Positions 24,377 to 31,428 of a stretch of DNA of 52,267 bases are shown here, piece after piece (position 1 is the first letter of the stretch; every line of letters starts with the position of its first letter). The stretch spans positions 1 through 52,267 of the forward strand of contig DATLCN010000030.1 in assembly GCA_035526335.1 (NCBI GenBank). The letters are read 5' to 3'. The stretch comes from GCA-2861595 sp035526335 (GTDB taxonomy: Bacteria; Actinomycetota; Acidimicrobiia; Acidimicrobiales; GCA-2861595). A program made the position numbers and the translations under genes. The notes beneath the pieces are model-generated. The model had not been told where the DNA came from. It was given only the letters and a program-made list of their open reading frames with translations, and searched no databases.

Positions 24377-26991
24377 GACGGAACCTCCACGAGCTCAGCG
24401 GTTTTCTCTTCGGGAAAGGCGGGACGGACCTGGCCCCGGGTGGGCAGGAAGACGACGTTGGGATCGGGCTCCATCGAGTTGACGAAGGTGCGGAAGCGCT
24501 TGAGCTTCTCGGGGTCCTCGATGGTGGCCTTCCACTCGCACTCGTAGCTGGCCACGTGGCGGGCCATCTCGGCCTCCAGCTCCTCGGCGATGCCGAGGAC
24601 GTCGTCCACCACCACCCGCCGGAGGTGGTCGATGCCGCCCTCGAGCTTGTTGAGCCACGGCGCCGTGCGCTCCAGGCGGTCGGCCGTACGGATGTAGAAC
24701 ATGAGGAACCGGTCGATGTAGCGGACGAGCGTCCCGGTGTCGACGTCGCCGGCCAGGAGCTGCGCGTGCTGGGGCTTCATGCCCCCGTTGCCGCACACGT
24801 AGAGGTTCCAGCCCTTCTCGGTGGCGATGATCCCGAAGTCCTTGCTCTGGGCCTCGGCGCACTCCCTGGCACAGCCCGACACCGCCGACTTGATCTTGTG
24901 GGGCGCCCGAAGGCCCCGGTAGCGCAGCTCGATGTCGATGGCCAGGGTGGTGGAGTCCTGCACCCCGTAACGGCACCAGGTGGTGCCCACGCAGGACTTC
25001 ACCGTGCGCAGCGCCTTGCCGTAGGCGTGACCGGACTCCATGCCGGCGGCGATGAGCCGGCGCCAGATGGCGGGCAGCTGGTCGACCCGCGCCCCGAAGA
25101 GGTCGATGCGCTGGCCGCCGGTGATCTTGGTGTAGAGGCCGAACTCCTTGGCCACCTGGCCCATGACGATCAGCTGGTCGGGGGTGATCTCCCCGCCCGG
25201 CACCCGGGGTACCACCGAGTAGGTCCCGTCGCGCTGGAGGTTGGCCAGGAAGTGGTCGTTGGTGTCCTGCAGCGGCGCCTGGGCCGGCTCGAGGATGTAG
25301 TTACCGCCGAGCCCGAGCGACGCCAGCATCGACGCCACCGCCGGCTTGCAGATCTCACAGCCGAGGCCCCGCCCGTGTCCGGTGAGGACCTCGGAGAACG
25401 AATTGAGGCGGTGCACCCGCACGACGTCGAACAGCTCTTGGCGGCTGTAGTCGAAGTGCTCGCACAGGTTGTCGCGTACCTCCACGCCGGCCCGCTTCAG
25501 CTCCAGCTTGAGCAGGTCGGTGACGAGGGGGACGCAGCCGCCGCACCCTGTGCCGGCCGCCGTGCACGCCTTGATGCCGGCCACGTCGGTGAGGCCGGCG
25601 CCGGCGATGGCGTCGCAGATGGCGCCCTTGGTGACGTTGTTGCACGAGCACACCATGGCCGAGGCGGCCAATGCACCCACCCCGACAGCGGCGGTGGCGC
25701 CGGTGCTGGCCGGCAGGACCAGCTCCTCGGGATGGGCCGGCGTGGGCATGTCGCCGCGGCTCATCTGGAGCAGCGTCTGGTACATCGAGGCGTCGCCCAC
25801 GAGGATGCCGCCGAGGACCCTGGGGCCATCCTGGCCGATCTCCAGGACCAGGCGCTTGTAGACGTTGGCCACCGGGTCGGAGAAGGTGATCGACTCGCAG
25901 CCGGGTGTGGCGCCGGCGGAGTCGCCGAAGCTGGCCACGTCGATGCCCATCAGCTTGAGCTTGGTGGAAAGGTCGGCGCCTTCGAAGACCGTCTCGCCGC
26001 CGAGCAGGCGGTCGGCCACGACCCTGGCCATCTGGTACCCGGGGGCAACGAGGCCCCAGATGCGGGACTGGGCCAGGGCGCACTCGCCGATGGCGAAGAT
26101 GCGGGGATCGCTGGTGCGGCAGGCCTCGTCCACGACGATGCCGCCCCGCTCGCCCATCTCGAGCCCGGCCTCGCGGGCCAGCTCGTCACGGGGGCGGATG
26201 CCGGCCGAGAAGACGACCAGGTCGGCGGCGAGGTCCTCGCGCTGTGCCTCGCCTTCTGAGCCGGCGGGCTCCGCCTTGCCTTCTGAGCCGGCGGGCTCCG
26301 CGAACCGCATACCCGAAACGTGGCCGTCCTCGCCGGCCAGGATCTCGCTGGTCTGCATGCCCGTGTGCACGATCACGCCGAGGTCCTCGATGCGCCGGCG
26401 CAGGACGGCGCCGCCGCCCTCGTCGACCTGGACTGGCATGAGCCGGGGAGCGAACTCCACCACGTGGGTCTCCAGGCCGAGGCTGCGCAGGGCGTTGGCC
26501 GCCTCCAAACCGAGGAGACCGCCGCCGACGACGGCACCGACCCTGCGGCCCGCAGCCAACGCGTACTCGCGGATGGCCTCCAGGTCGTCGAGGGTGCGGT
26601 AGACGAAGCAGCCGGGCGTGTCCTTGCCGGGCACCGGCGGCACGAAGGGGTACGAGCCGGTGGCGAGGACGAGGGCGTCGTAGGCGATGGCCGTGCCCCG
26701 GGCGGAGAGCACCTTGCGGGCATCGCGGTCGATGCTGGCCACGGCGTCGCCGATGTGCACCTCCAGGCCGGCGTGGTCGAAGAAGCCGGGCGCCACAAGG
26801 GAAAGCTCCTCGGCGCTGGTACCGGCGAAGAACGAGCTGAGCCCCACCCGGTCGTAGGCCAGGCGCCCCTCCTCGCAGAAGGCGACGATGTCCCAGTCGG
26901 AGGTGGCGCCCCGCTCCACCAGCAGTTCGAGCAGCTTCTGGCCGACCATGCCGTTGCCGGCGACGACGAGGGTCTTCTTGGAGGCGGCCAT
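24373..26991 (-). CDS. nirB: Nitrite reductase large subunit (NAD(P)H)
   Basis: 872 residues from the ATG at 26991. Order: FAD/NAD domain (VVAGNGMVGQKLLELL, VVGGGLLGLEAANALR), BFD-like 2Fe-2S (CSCNNVTKG...CTAAGTGCGGC), a second Cys pair, then the sirohaem/4Fe-4S domain (ferredoxin-like VVPRVPGGEITPDQL, CVGTTWCRYG and CARECAEAQ with the cluster cysteines). It reduces nitrite to ammonia. Residues in the FAD domain contain a small duplicated insert (PAGSEG twice). The start shares one base with the narK stop. Confidence 0.95.
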   Translation of the reverse strand: MAASKKTLVVAGNGMVGQKLLELLVERGATSDWDIVAFCEEGRLAYDRVGLSSFFAGTSAEELSLVAPGFFDHAGLEVHIGDAVASIDRDARKVLSARGTAIAYDALVLATGSYPFVPPVPGKDTPGCFVYRTLDDLEAIREYALAAGRRVGAVVGGGLLGLEAANALRSLGLETHVVEFAPRLMPVQVDEGGGAVLRRRIEDLGVIVHTGMQTSEILAGEDGHVSGMRFAEPAGSEGKAEPAGSEGEAQREDLAADLVVFSAGIRPRDELAREAGLEMGERGGIVVDEACRTSDPRIFAIGECALAQSRIWGLVAPGYQMARVVADRLLGGETVFEGADLSTKLKLMGIDVASFGDSAGATPGCESITFSDPVANVYKRLVLEIGQDGPRVLGGILVGDASMYQTLLQMSRGDMPTPAHPEELVLPASTGATAAVGVGALAASAMVCSCNNVTKGAICDAIAGAGLTDVAGIKACTAAGTGCGGCVPLVTDLLKLELKRAGVEVRDNLCEHFDYSRQELFDVVRVHRLNSFSEVLTGHGRGLGCEICKPAVASMLASLGLGGNYILEPAQAPLQDTNDHFLANLQRDGTYSVVPRVPGGEITPDQLIVMGQVAKEFGLYTKITGGQRIDLFGARVDQLPAIWRRLIAAGMESGHAYGKALRTVKSCVGTTWCRYGVQDSTTLAIDIELRYRGLRAPHKIKSAVSGCARECAEAQSKDFGIIATEKGWNLYVCGNGGMKPQHAQLLAGDVDTGTLVRYIDRFLMFYIRTADRLERTAPWLNKLEGGIDHLRRVVVDDVLGIAEELEAEMARHVASYECEWKATIEDPEKLKRFRTFVNSMEPDPNVVFLPTRGQVRPAFPEEKTAELVEVPS
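26251..26301 (-). repeat. 27-base tandem duplication inside nirB
   Basis: Two copies of the same 24-base element lie at 26251-26274 and 26278-26301, a period of 27 bases or nine codons, which duplicates EPAGSEG in a loop of the NirB FAD domain. The frame is kept. Confidence 0.8.
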
Positions 26992-28181
26992 CAGACGGCC
27001 ATCTCCAGCTCGGGGGCGGTGCGCCACACCCGCCGGCAGCGGTCGACGCCGAACGAGGCGAAGCCGGCCACCACGGCGAACACCACGAAGCCGGCGGCGA
27101 AGCCACCGGTGCTCCCCCGCAGGGACCCGAAGGCGAAGGGGAGGAGGAAGCCGCCCACCCCGCCGGCGGCGCCGACCAGTCCGGTCATGGCGCCCATGCG
27201 CGCCGGGAAGCGGTTACCGACGAGCTGGAACACCGCGCCGTTGCCGGTGCCCAGGCAGCCGATGGTGGTGAACAGCAGAGCCACGGTTACGCCGAGGCCG
27301 GGGAGGGTGGCCAGGCCGAAGGCCAGCACGGCCACGACCCCCAGCCCGCTGGTGAGCACGCGGGCGCCGCCGAAGCGGTCGGCGAGAGCGCCACCCACGG
27401 GGCGGAGGAAGGAGCCGGCGGCCGCGCACAGCGCCGCGTACCCGCCGGCACTCACCTTGGAAAGGCCGAACCCGTCCACGAAGAAGATGGGTAGGTAGGC
27501 GGCGAGGCCGACGAACCCGCCGAAGGTCACCAGGTAGAAGCTGCACAGCCACCGGGCATCAGGCTCCTCCAGGAGTGAGAAGATGCCGCCGCCGGCCCGG
27601 GCCGGGCGGGGAGGCTCCTTGGCCAGCACGGCGAAGGTGATCCACGCCAGCGTCACAGGGATGGCGGCGATGCCGAAAGCGCCGTGCCACCCGACGTGCT
27701 CGGCCAGCCGAGGTGCTCCGAGGGCGGCGATGAGCGTCCCGGAGTTGCCGGCGCCGGCGATGCCCAGGGCCAGGCCCTGGTACTCCGGCGGGTACCACCG
27801 GCTGGCCAGGGGCAGGGCCACGGCAAAGCTGGCGCCGGCGATGCCGAGCAGGAGGCCTATGCCGAGCACCTGTACGTAGGTGCCTCCGGCCAGCCAGGCC
27901 CAGGCCAGGGGCACCAGGGTCAACGCCAGTGTCACCAGCCCGGTGCGCTTGGTGCCGACCCGGTCGGCGAGCGAGCCCACGATCAGACGGAAGGCGGCGC
28001 CTCCGAGAGGGGGCACCGCGACCATGAGGCCCTTCTGCGCAGCCGTCAACCCGAGATCCTTGGCCACGTACGCCCCGAGGGCGCCGAGCATCACCCAGAC
28101 CATGAACGAGACGTCGAAGTGCACGAGGGCGGCGACCAGGCTCGGGGTGTGGCCGGCCTGGCGGAATCCTTTGGAGGACAT
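26991..28181 (-). CDS. narK: NarK-type nitrate/nitrite transporter
   Basis: 396-residue MFS protein with about twelve spans. The two nitrate signatures are visible: AGAGNSGTLIAALGAPRL in the first half and GTGNGAVFQLVGNRFP in the second. The motif-A loop reads GSLADRVGTKRTGL. First gene of the nitrate unit and divergent from nnaR. The start is the ATG at 28181; an in-frame ATG 24 bases upstream is possible. It brings in nitrate or exchanges it for nitrite. Confidence 0.92.
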   Translation of the reverse strand: MSSKGFRQAGHTPSLVAALVHFDVSFMVWVMLGALGAYVAKDLGLTAAQKGLMVAVPPLGGAAFRLIVGSLADRVGTKRTGLVTLALTLVPLAWAWLAGGTYVQVLGIGLLLGIAGASFAVALPLASRWYPPEYQGLALGIAGAGNSGTLIAALGAPRLAEHVGWHGAFGIAAIPVTLAWITFAVLAKEPPRPARAGGGIFSLLEEPDARWLCSFYLVTFGGFVGLAAYLPIFFVDGFGLSKVSAGGYAALCAAAGSFLRPVGGALADRFGGARVLTSGLGVVAVLAFGLATLPGLGVTVALLFTTIGCLGTGNGAVFQLVGNRFPARMGAMTGLVGAAGGVGGFLLPFAFGSLRGSTGGFAAGFVVFAVVAGFASFGVDRCRRVWRTAPELEMAV

Positions 28182-28281
28182 GCCCCCAGCCTCTCGCGGG
28201 GGCATTTTCCCTCCGTTGCCGTGATGTCACCGGAAGACGACGGTCTCCTGACGCTGCTCCTCACCGTGTGTTGCGCGCACC

Positions 28282-28297
28282 GAAACCTGGGCGAAAC
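28282..28297 (+). promoter_or_regulatory. Direct GAAAC repeats in the narK-nnaR divergent region
   Basis: GAAAC-6-GAAAC, one helical turn apart, lies about 25-40 bases before nnaR and about 100 bases before narK. GAAAC spaced by six bases is half of the actinobacterial GlnR-box pattern (GTNAC-n6-GAAAC). It could be a GlnR or NnaR site for nitrogen control. Confidence 0.35.
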
Positions 28298-28307
28298 AAG
28301 GCTGGGC

Positions 28308-28313
28308 CACAAT
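28308..28313 (+). promoter_or_regulatory. -10 box of a leaderless promoter (nnaR)
   Basis: CACAAT, seven bases before the GTG at 28321. Confidence 0.4.
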
Positions 28314-28320
28314 CAGGCGT

Positions 28321-29490
28321 GTGGCGCTGCAACCTCTCGAGGGCTACGTGGTGGGTATCACCGCGGACCGGCGGTGGAGCGAGCAGGCCGAGCTTCTGAA
28401 GCGGCGGGGGGCGGAAATCCTCCACGGGCCCACCATCTCCACCCTCTACCTGGCCGATGACGACGCCCTCCGGGCCGCGACCCTGTCGCTCATCGAGAGT
28501 CCGCCGGACTATCTCGTGGCCACCACCGGAATCGGTATCCGGGCGTGGCTGGAGGCGGTCGATACGTGGGGCCTCGGGCCTCAGCTCACCACGGCACTGA
28601 GCAAGGCACTCGTGGTCGCGCGAGGTCCCAAAGCGGCGGCAGCCGTCCAGTCGGCGGGATTCGACGTGTGGCAGCGATCTCCCACGGAACGGCTGCCGGA
28701 GATCCTCGACCTCCTGAAAGCAGAGCGACTCGCCGGCAGGCGGGTGGCGATCCAGGAGTACGGGATGGAGAGCCCGGAGTTGTCGGCCGCTCTCAGCGAC
28801 GAGGGGGCCGAGGTCATCGGCGTCCCGGTCTACCGCTGGCGACTGCCGGAAGACGACGGGCCCGCCCGCCGGCTTGTCGAAGCGGCGTGCTCCGGTCGTC
28901 TTGACGCCGTCACCTTCACGTCCGCCCCCGCGGTGCACAACCTGTTCGTCATCGCCGGCCGTATCGACTTGGCCGAGGATCTGCGGGACGCCCTCAACGC
29001 CAGCGTTGTCGCCGGCTGCGTGGGCCCCGTGTGCGGCGGGGCGGCGCGGGAGGAGGGCGTCGACACACCCCTCCAGCCCGACGTGGGGCGCCTGGGCCTG
29101 CTCGTGCGGGCGCTGTCGGACCACGTCCGCCAGCGGCGGCGCACGTTGTCACTCGCCGGGGTCTCGGTGGTCGTGCAGGGATCGGCCCTGCTCCTGGACG
29201 ACCACGCAGTCGAGCTGTCGCCGCTGGAGCGGTCGGTGTTCGATCAGCTGGCCGAGCGTCCCGGCGTGGTGGTGTCGCGCGCCAGCCTTCTGAGGAACGG
29301 CTGGGGGTCGGCGAGCACCAATGCGCAGGTGCTGGAAGCGACGATGGCCCGGCTCCGCCGGCGGCTGGGGCCCGCCGCCCCCGCCCTCCAGTCGGTTGCG
29401 GGCCGCGGATACCGCCTCGCCTGCGAGCCGGGACCGTCGCTGGCACCCGCCGGTACCGGGGAACCGGCAGGCCGATCCGGGCCGGATTGA
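28321..29490 (+). CDS. nnaR: HemD-like / winged-helix fusion regulator of nitrate assimilation
   Basis: 389 residues. Residues 1-265 have the uroporphyrinogen-III synthase fold (GYVVGITADRRWSEQAELLKRRG, VATTGIGIRAWLEA, VAIQEYGMESPELSAAL, VTFTSAPAVHNLF). Residues about 270-375 are an OmpR-type winged helix (LSPLERSVFDQLAERPGVVV, STNAQVLEATMARLRRRL, VAGRGYRLA). This fusion matches NnaR of Streptomyces and mycobacteria, which works with GlnR on nirB and narK. The divergent position to narK fits well. Whether the HemD half still makes uroporphyrinogen III cannot be seen. Confidence 0.85.
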   Translation: MALQPLEGYVVGITADRRWSEQAELLKRRGAEILHGPTISTLYLADDDALRAATLSLIESPPDYLVATTGIGIRAWLEAVDTWGLGPQLTTALSKALVVARGPKAAAAVQSAGFDVWQRSPTERLPEILDLLKAERLAGRRVAIQEYGMESPELSAALSDEGAEVIGVPVYRWRLPEDDGPARRLVEAACSGRLDAVTFTSAPAVHNLFVIAGRIDLAEDLRDALNASVVAGCVGPVCGGAAREEGVDTPLQPDVGRLGLLVRALSDHVRQRRRTLSLAGVSVVVQGSALLLDDHAVELSPLERSVFDQLAERPGVVVSRASLLRNGWGSASTNAQVLEATMARLRRRLGPAAPALQSVAGRGYRLACEPGPSLAPAGTGEPAGRSGPD

Positions 29491-29491
29491 G

Positions 29492-30109
29492 CTAGCGAGG
29501 CGGGGTATTCGCCGCCCGGGCGCTGGCCCTACGGGCAGCGACGGTCCCCGTGCCAAGGGCGAGGGCGGCGATGCCGCCTCCGAGCAGGCCGAGACCGAGG
29601 GCCAGGCTCCCGTCGTGGCCTCTGCTGCTGACCGGCGTAGGGGTGGCCAGGCCAGGTCGTGCTGTGGCCTTGGACGGCCCGGCGCCGAACCCGCTCCAGA
29701 GATCCCCGGCCACGCTGCTCATCGAAGGCAGACGGGTGGTGGTCACGGGCGGCGGAGCAGCGACGGGCGCCCGCTGGGCAACGACGGGCGTCGCTGTGGC
29801 GACGGGCGTCGACCGGGCCGTAAGGCGGGCGACGGTCCGGTTGCTGCTGGGGGCTTTCACGGTCGCAGGCGCCGGCGCGGCGGACACCGTCACGGGCTGC
29901 GGCTCACTGACGGGCTGAGCCTGTGGCTGGACCTCGGACTGGGTCACGGGTCGATCCTGGGACTGCACCGGCGCCTCGGGGGTGGTGCCGAAGCTCTCGC
30001 CGTCGGGGTAGGGGGTGCACGCCCATGCCACCGCGCCGGCGGAGAGCACGACCGCTGCTGCACTGGCGCTGAGGGCCGCCGCAGAACGTCCACGAAGAGT
30101 CATGGCCAC
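29492..30109 (-). CDS. Secreted protein with C-terminal membrane anchor
   Basis: About 205 residues. Signal peptide (SAAALSASAAAVVLSAGAVAWA), then ACTPYPDGESFG, then a long Pro/Thr/Val-rich disordered stalk, then a C-terminal hydrophobic span (LALGLGLLGGGIAALALGTG) followed by RRASARAA. The layout is that of a wall- or membrane-attached surface protein with a basic stop-transfer tail, but no LPXTG is present. Start at the GTG 30109 with AAAGGA upstream; the ATG at 30103 is the alternative. Family not recognised. Confidence 0.65.
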   Translation of the reverse strand: MAMTLRGRSAAALSASAAAVVLSAGAVAWACTPYPDGESFGTTPEAPVQSQDRPVTQSEVQPQAQPVSEPQPVTVSAAPAPATVKAPSSNRTVARLTARSTPVATATPVVAQRAPVAAPPPVTTTRLPSMSSVAGDLWSGFGAGPSKATARPGLATPTPVSSRGHDGSLALGLGLLGGGIAALALGTGTVAARRASARAANTPPR

Positions 30110-30164
30110 CGAATTCCTTTCTCCGGGCCGCCGTCGGGCCACTCCGCCCAGAATACCACTGGCC

Positions 30165-30182
30165 CTTCGATATGTGTCGAAG
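30165..30182. terminator. Hairpin downstream of the Cys-rich gene
   Basis: CTTCGA-6-TCGAAG lies 12 bases after the stop of the Cys-rich gene and between it and the next minus-strand gene. There is no T-run, so this may be an RNA-processing or weak terminator hairpin. Confidence 0.3.
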
Positions 30183-30194
30183 AAAGCGATCCCT

Positions 30195-30395
30195 TCAGCG
30201 GCCCAGCTCGGACAGCCTCTCGTCGATGGACTGGCGCAGGTTGGTGAGCTCGGCGATCTCGTCGGCAGCTGACTTCACCGCTTCGCCGCAACAGGCGCAG
30301 CCGCAGCCGCAGTCCTCGCCGGCGGCCGTCACCGTCGTCATCGAGCCACATCCGCACGAGCAGCGATCAGTGGCGGCTTCCTGGTCTACGGACAT
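30195..30395 (-). CDS. Small Cys-rich protein with coiled-coil tail
   Basis: 66 residues. The N-terminal half holds eight Cys in two clusters, CSCGCG and CGCGCACC, separated by about 12 residues. The second half (AVKSAADEIAELTNLRQSIDERLSEL) is an amphipathic helix likely to form a coiled coil. The Cys pattern suggests binding of a thiophilic metal or an Fe-S cluster; no family is recognised. It is preceded by GGGAG and a long inverted repeat. msrB and the selenoprotein genes lie close by. Confidence 0.7.
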   Translation of the reverse strand: MSVDQEAATDRCSCGCGSMTTVTAAGEDCGCGCACCGEAVKSAADEIAELTNLRQSIDERLSELGR

Positions 30396-30406
30396 TTCTT
30401 CTATCT

Positions 30407-30437
30407 CCCTGGTCGTGGAAAGGTTCCACGTCCAGGG
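30407..30437. promoter_or_regulatory. 31-bp near-perfect inverted repeat upstream of the Cys-rich gene
   Basis: Arms CCCTGG-T-CGTGGAA and TTCCACG-T-CCAGGG around a three-base centre: 13 paired positions with a single T/T mismatch. It begins 12 bases before the ATG at 30395 and overlaps the likely ribosome site, so it could be an operator or a translation-controlling hairpin. Confidence 0.6.
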
Positions 30438-30461
30438 TAAAACCCGGCCCTGGGGGCCAGG

Positions 30462-30596
30462 TCAACCAGAAGATCCGAGACCTTGGCGAACCGCTTCGCG
30501 GCCCCCGGTGACGGCCATCGCCGCCAGCCCGGGAAGGGTGTGACCCAAGGTCTTGACGACCTCGTCCGCCACGAAGTAGCCGCCCCGCCTGCTCAC
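30462..30596 (-). CDS. Possible small protein (44 residues)
   Basis: A GTG at 30596 opens a frame reading MSRRGGYFVADEVVKTLGHT and on through a Leu/Ala-rich helix, ending with TGA at 30462. It begins nine bases after the DUF6197 stop on the same strand. Codon use resembles the neighbours (mostly G/C third positions), but there is no clear ribosome site and I recognise no family. It may be the third gene of the msrB unit or a remnant. Confidence 0.4.
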   Translation of the reverse strand: MSRRGGYFVADEVVKTLGHTLPGLAAMAVTGGREAVRQGLGSSG

Positions 30597-30605
30597 GCCG
30601 ATGAC

Positions 30606-30920
30606 TCAGTTCAGTAGCTCGTCCTTGCGGACAGCGGCCTTCTCCAGGACCCGCACGACGTCTTCCAGGGTGGTGTCCGGATGGTCGTTGAACCGGGAGA
30701 CGCCGACAGCACCAAAGCGTTCAGGGTACTGCTCCTCGATGGTCTGGTTGACGAGGCGGACATCCTCGGCCAGTTCGCCGGTGACCCGGTCGGGGCACAG
30801 CCCGTAGGCGTCGTACAGCGCCCCCTGGAGACAGTGACGGCCACCGTCGTCGGTAAAAGCGTGCTTGGTCCAGCCTGTGCGGGCCAGGACCTCCAGGGCG
30901 CGGCGGATGTGGTTGCTCAC
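30606..30920 (-). CDS. DUF6197 family protein
   Basis: 104 residues. The C-terminal stretch FNDHPDTTLEDVVRVLEKAA and the N-terminal IRRALEVLARTGWTKHAF, together with CLQGALYDAYG, match DUF6197, a small family of unknown function in actinobacteria and their phages. The GTG overlaps the msrB stop by four bases, so the two are co-translated. Confidence 0.75.
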   Translation of the reverse strand: MSNHIRRALEVLARTGWTKHAFTDDGGRHCLQGALYDAYGLCPDRVTGELAEDVRLVNQTIEEQYPERFGAVGVSRFNDHPDTTLEDVVRVLEKAAVRKDELLN

Positions 30921-31330
30921 GATGCTCCTTCCTGCGGAATGGGTTCAAGGTCAAGAGCCAGAGAGTTGATGCAGAAGCGCTGGCCGCCGGGGGCTGGGCC
31001 GTCGTCGAAGACGTGCCCGAGATGGGAGCCGCACTTCGCGCAGAGCACCTCGGTCCGCGGCATGCCGAGGCTGCGGTCGGCCTTCAGGGTCACATTGGCA
31101 GCGACCGCTGGTTCGCTGAAGCTCGGCCAGCCGGTACCGGAATCGAACTTGGCGTCCGAGCCGAACAGGTCCGCACCACAGGCACCACAGCGGTACATGC
31201 CGGCATCCTCGGCATGGACGTACTTGCCGGTGAAGGGCGGTTCGGTTCCCTTCCCCCGCAGAACCCGGTACTGCTCGGGTGAAAGCTGCGCCTTCCACTC
31301 CTCGTCGGTTCTATCCACCTCCGGAACCAT
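30917..31330 (-). CDS. msrB: Peptide-methionine (R)-S-oxide reductase
   Basis: 137 residues. Zinc-binding pairs CGAC and CAKC, the FDSGTGWPSF motif and the catalytic Cys in RFCINSLALD are all present; this is the Cys form, not a selenoprotein. It repairs methionine-R-sulfoxide with thioredoxin. A TAGGAT box seven bases before the ATG at 31330 makes that the likely leaderless start; an in-frame ATG at 31339 overlaps the box itself. It is divergent from the grd cluster. Confidence 0.93.
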   Translation of the reverse strand: MVPEVDRTDEEWKAQLSPEQYRVLRGKGTEPPFTGKYVHAEDAGMYRCGACGADLFGSDAKFDSGTGWPSFSEPAVAANVTLKADRSLGMPRTEVLCAKCGSHLGHVFDDGPAPGGQRFCINSLALDLEPIPQEGAS

Positions 31331-31337
31331 CGTTCCC

Positions 31338-31343
31338 ATCCTA
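31338..31343 (-). promoter_or_regulatory. -10 box of a leaderless promoter (msrB)
   Basis: TAGGAT on the minus strand, seven bases before the ATG at 31330. Confidence 0.5.
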
Positions 31344-31386
31344 GAGGCGTCCCCGCCAAAGCAGGAGGAAATATTCCGTTCAGTGA

Positions 31387-31422
31387 TGCGGGTAGTTCCG
31401 CAGTGAGGGCGGTGGGTAGTTT
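31387..31422 (+). promoter_or_regulatory. Promoter region of the grd cluster
   Basis: TAGTTT (31417-31422) lies six bases before the grdE ATG, the leaderless arrangement. At 31387-31402 TGCGG-6-CCGCA forms an inverted repeat covering the -35 zone, a possible operator. The element GGGTAGTT occurs twice, 24 bases apart. Confidence 0.4.
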
Positions 31423-31428
31423 CGTGCC

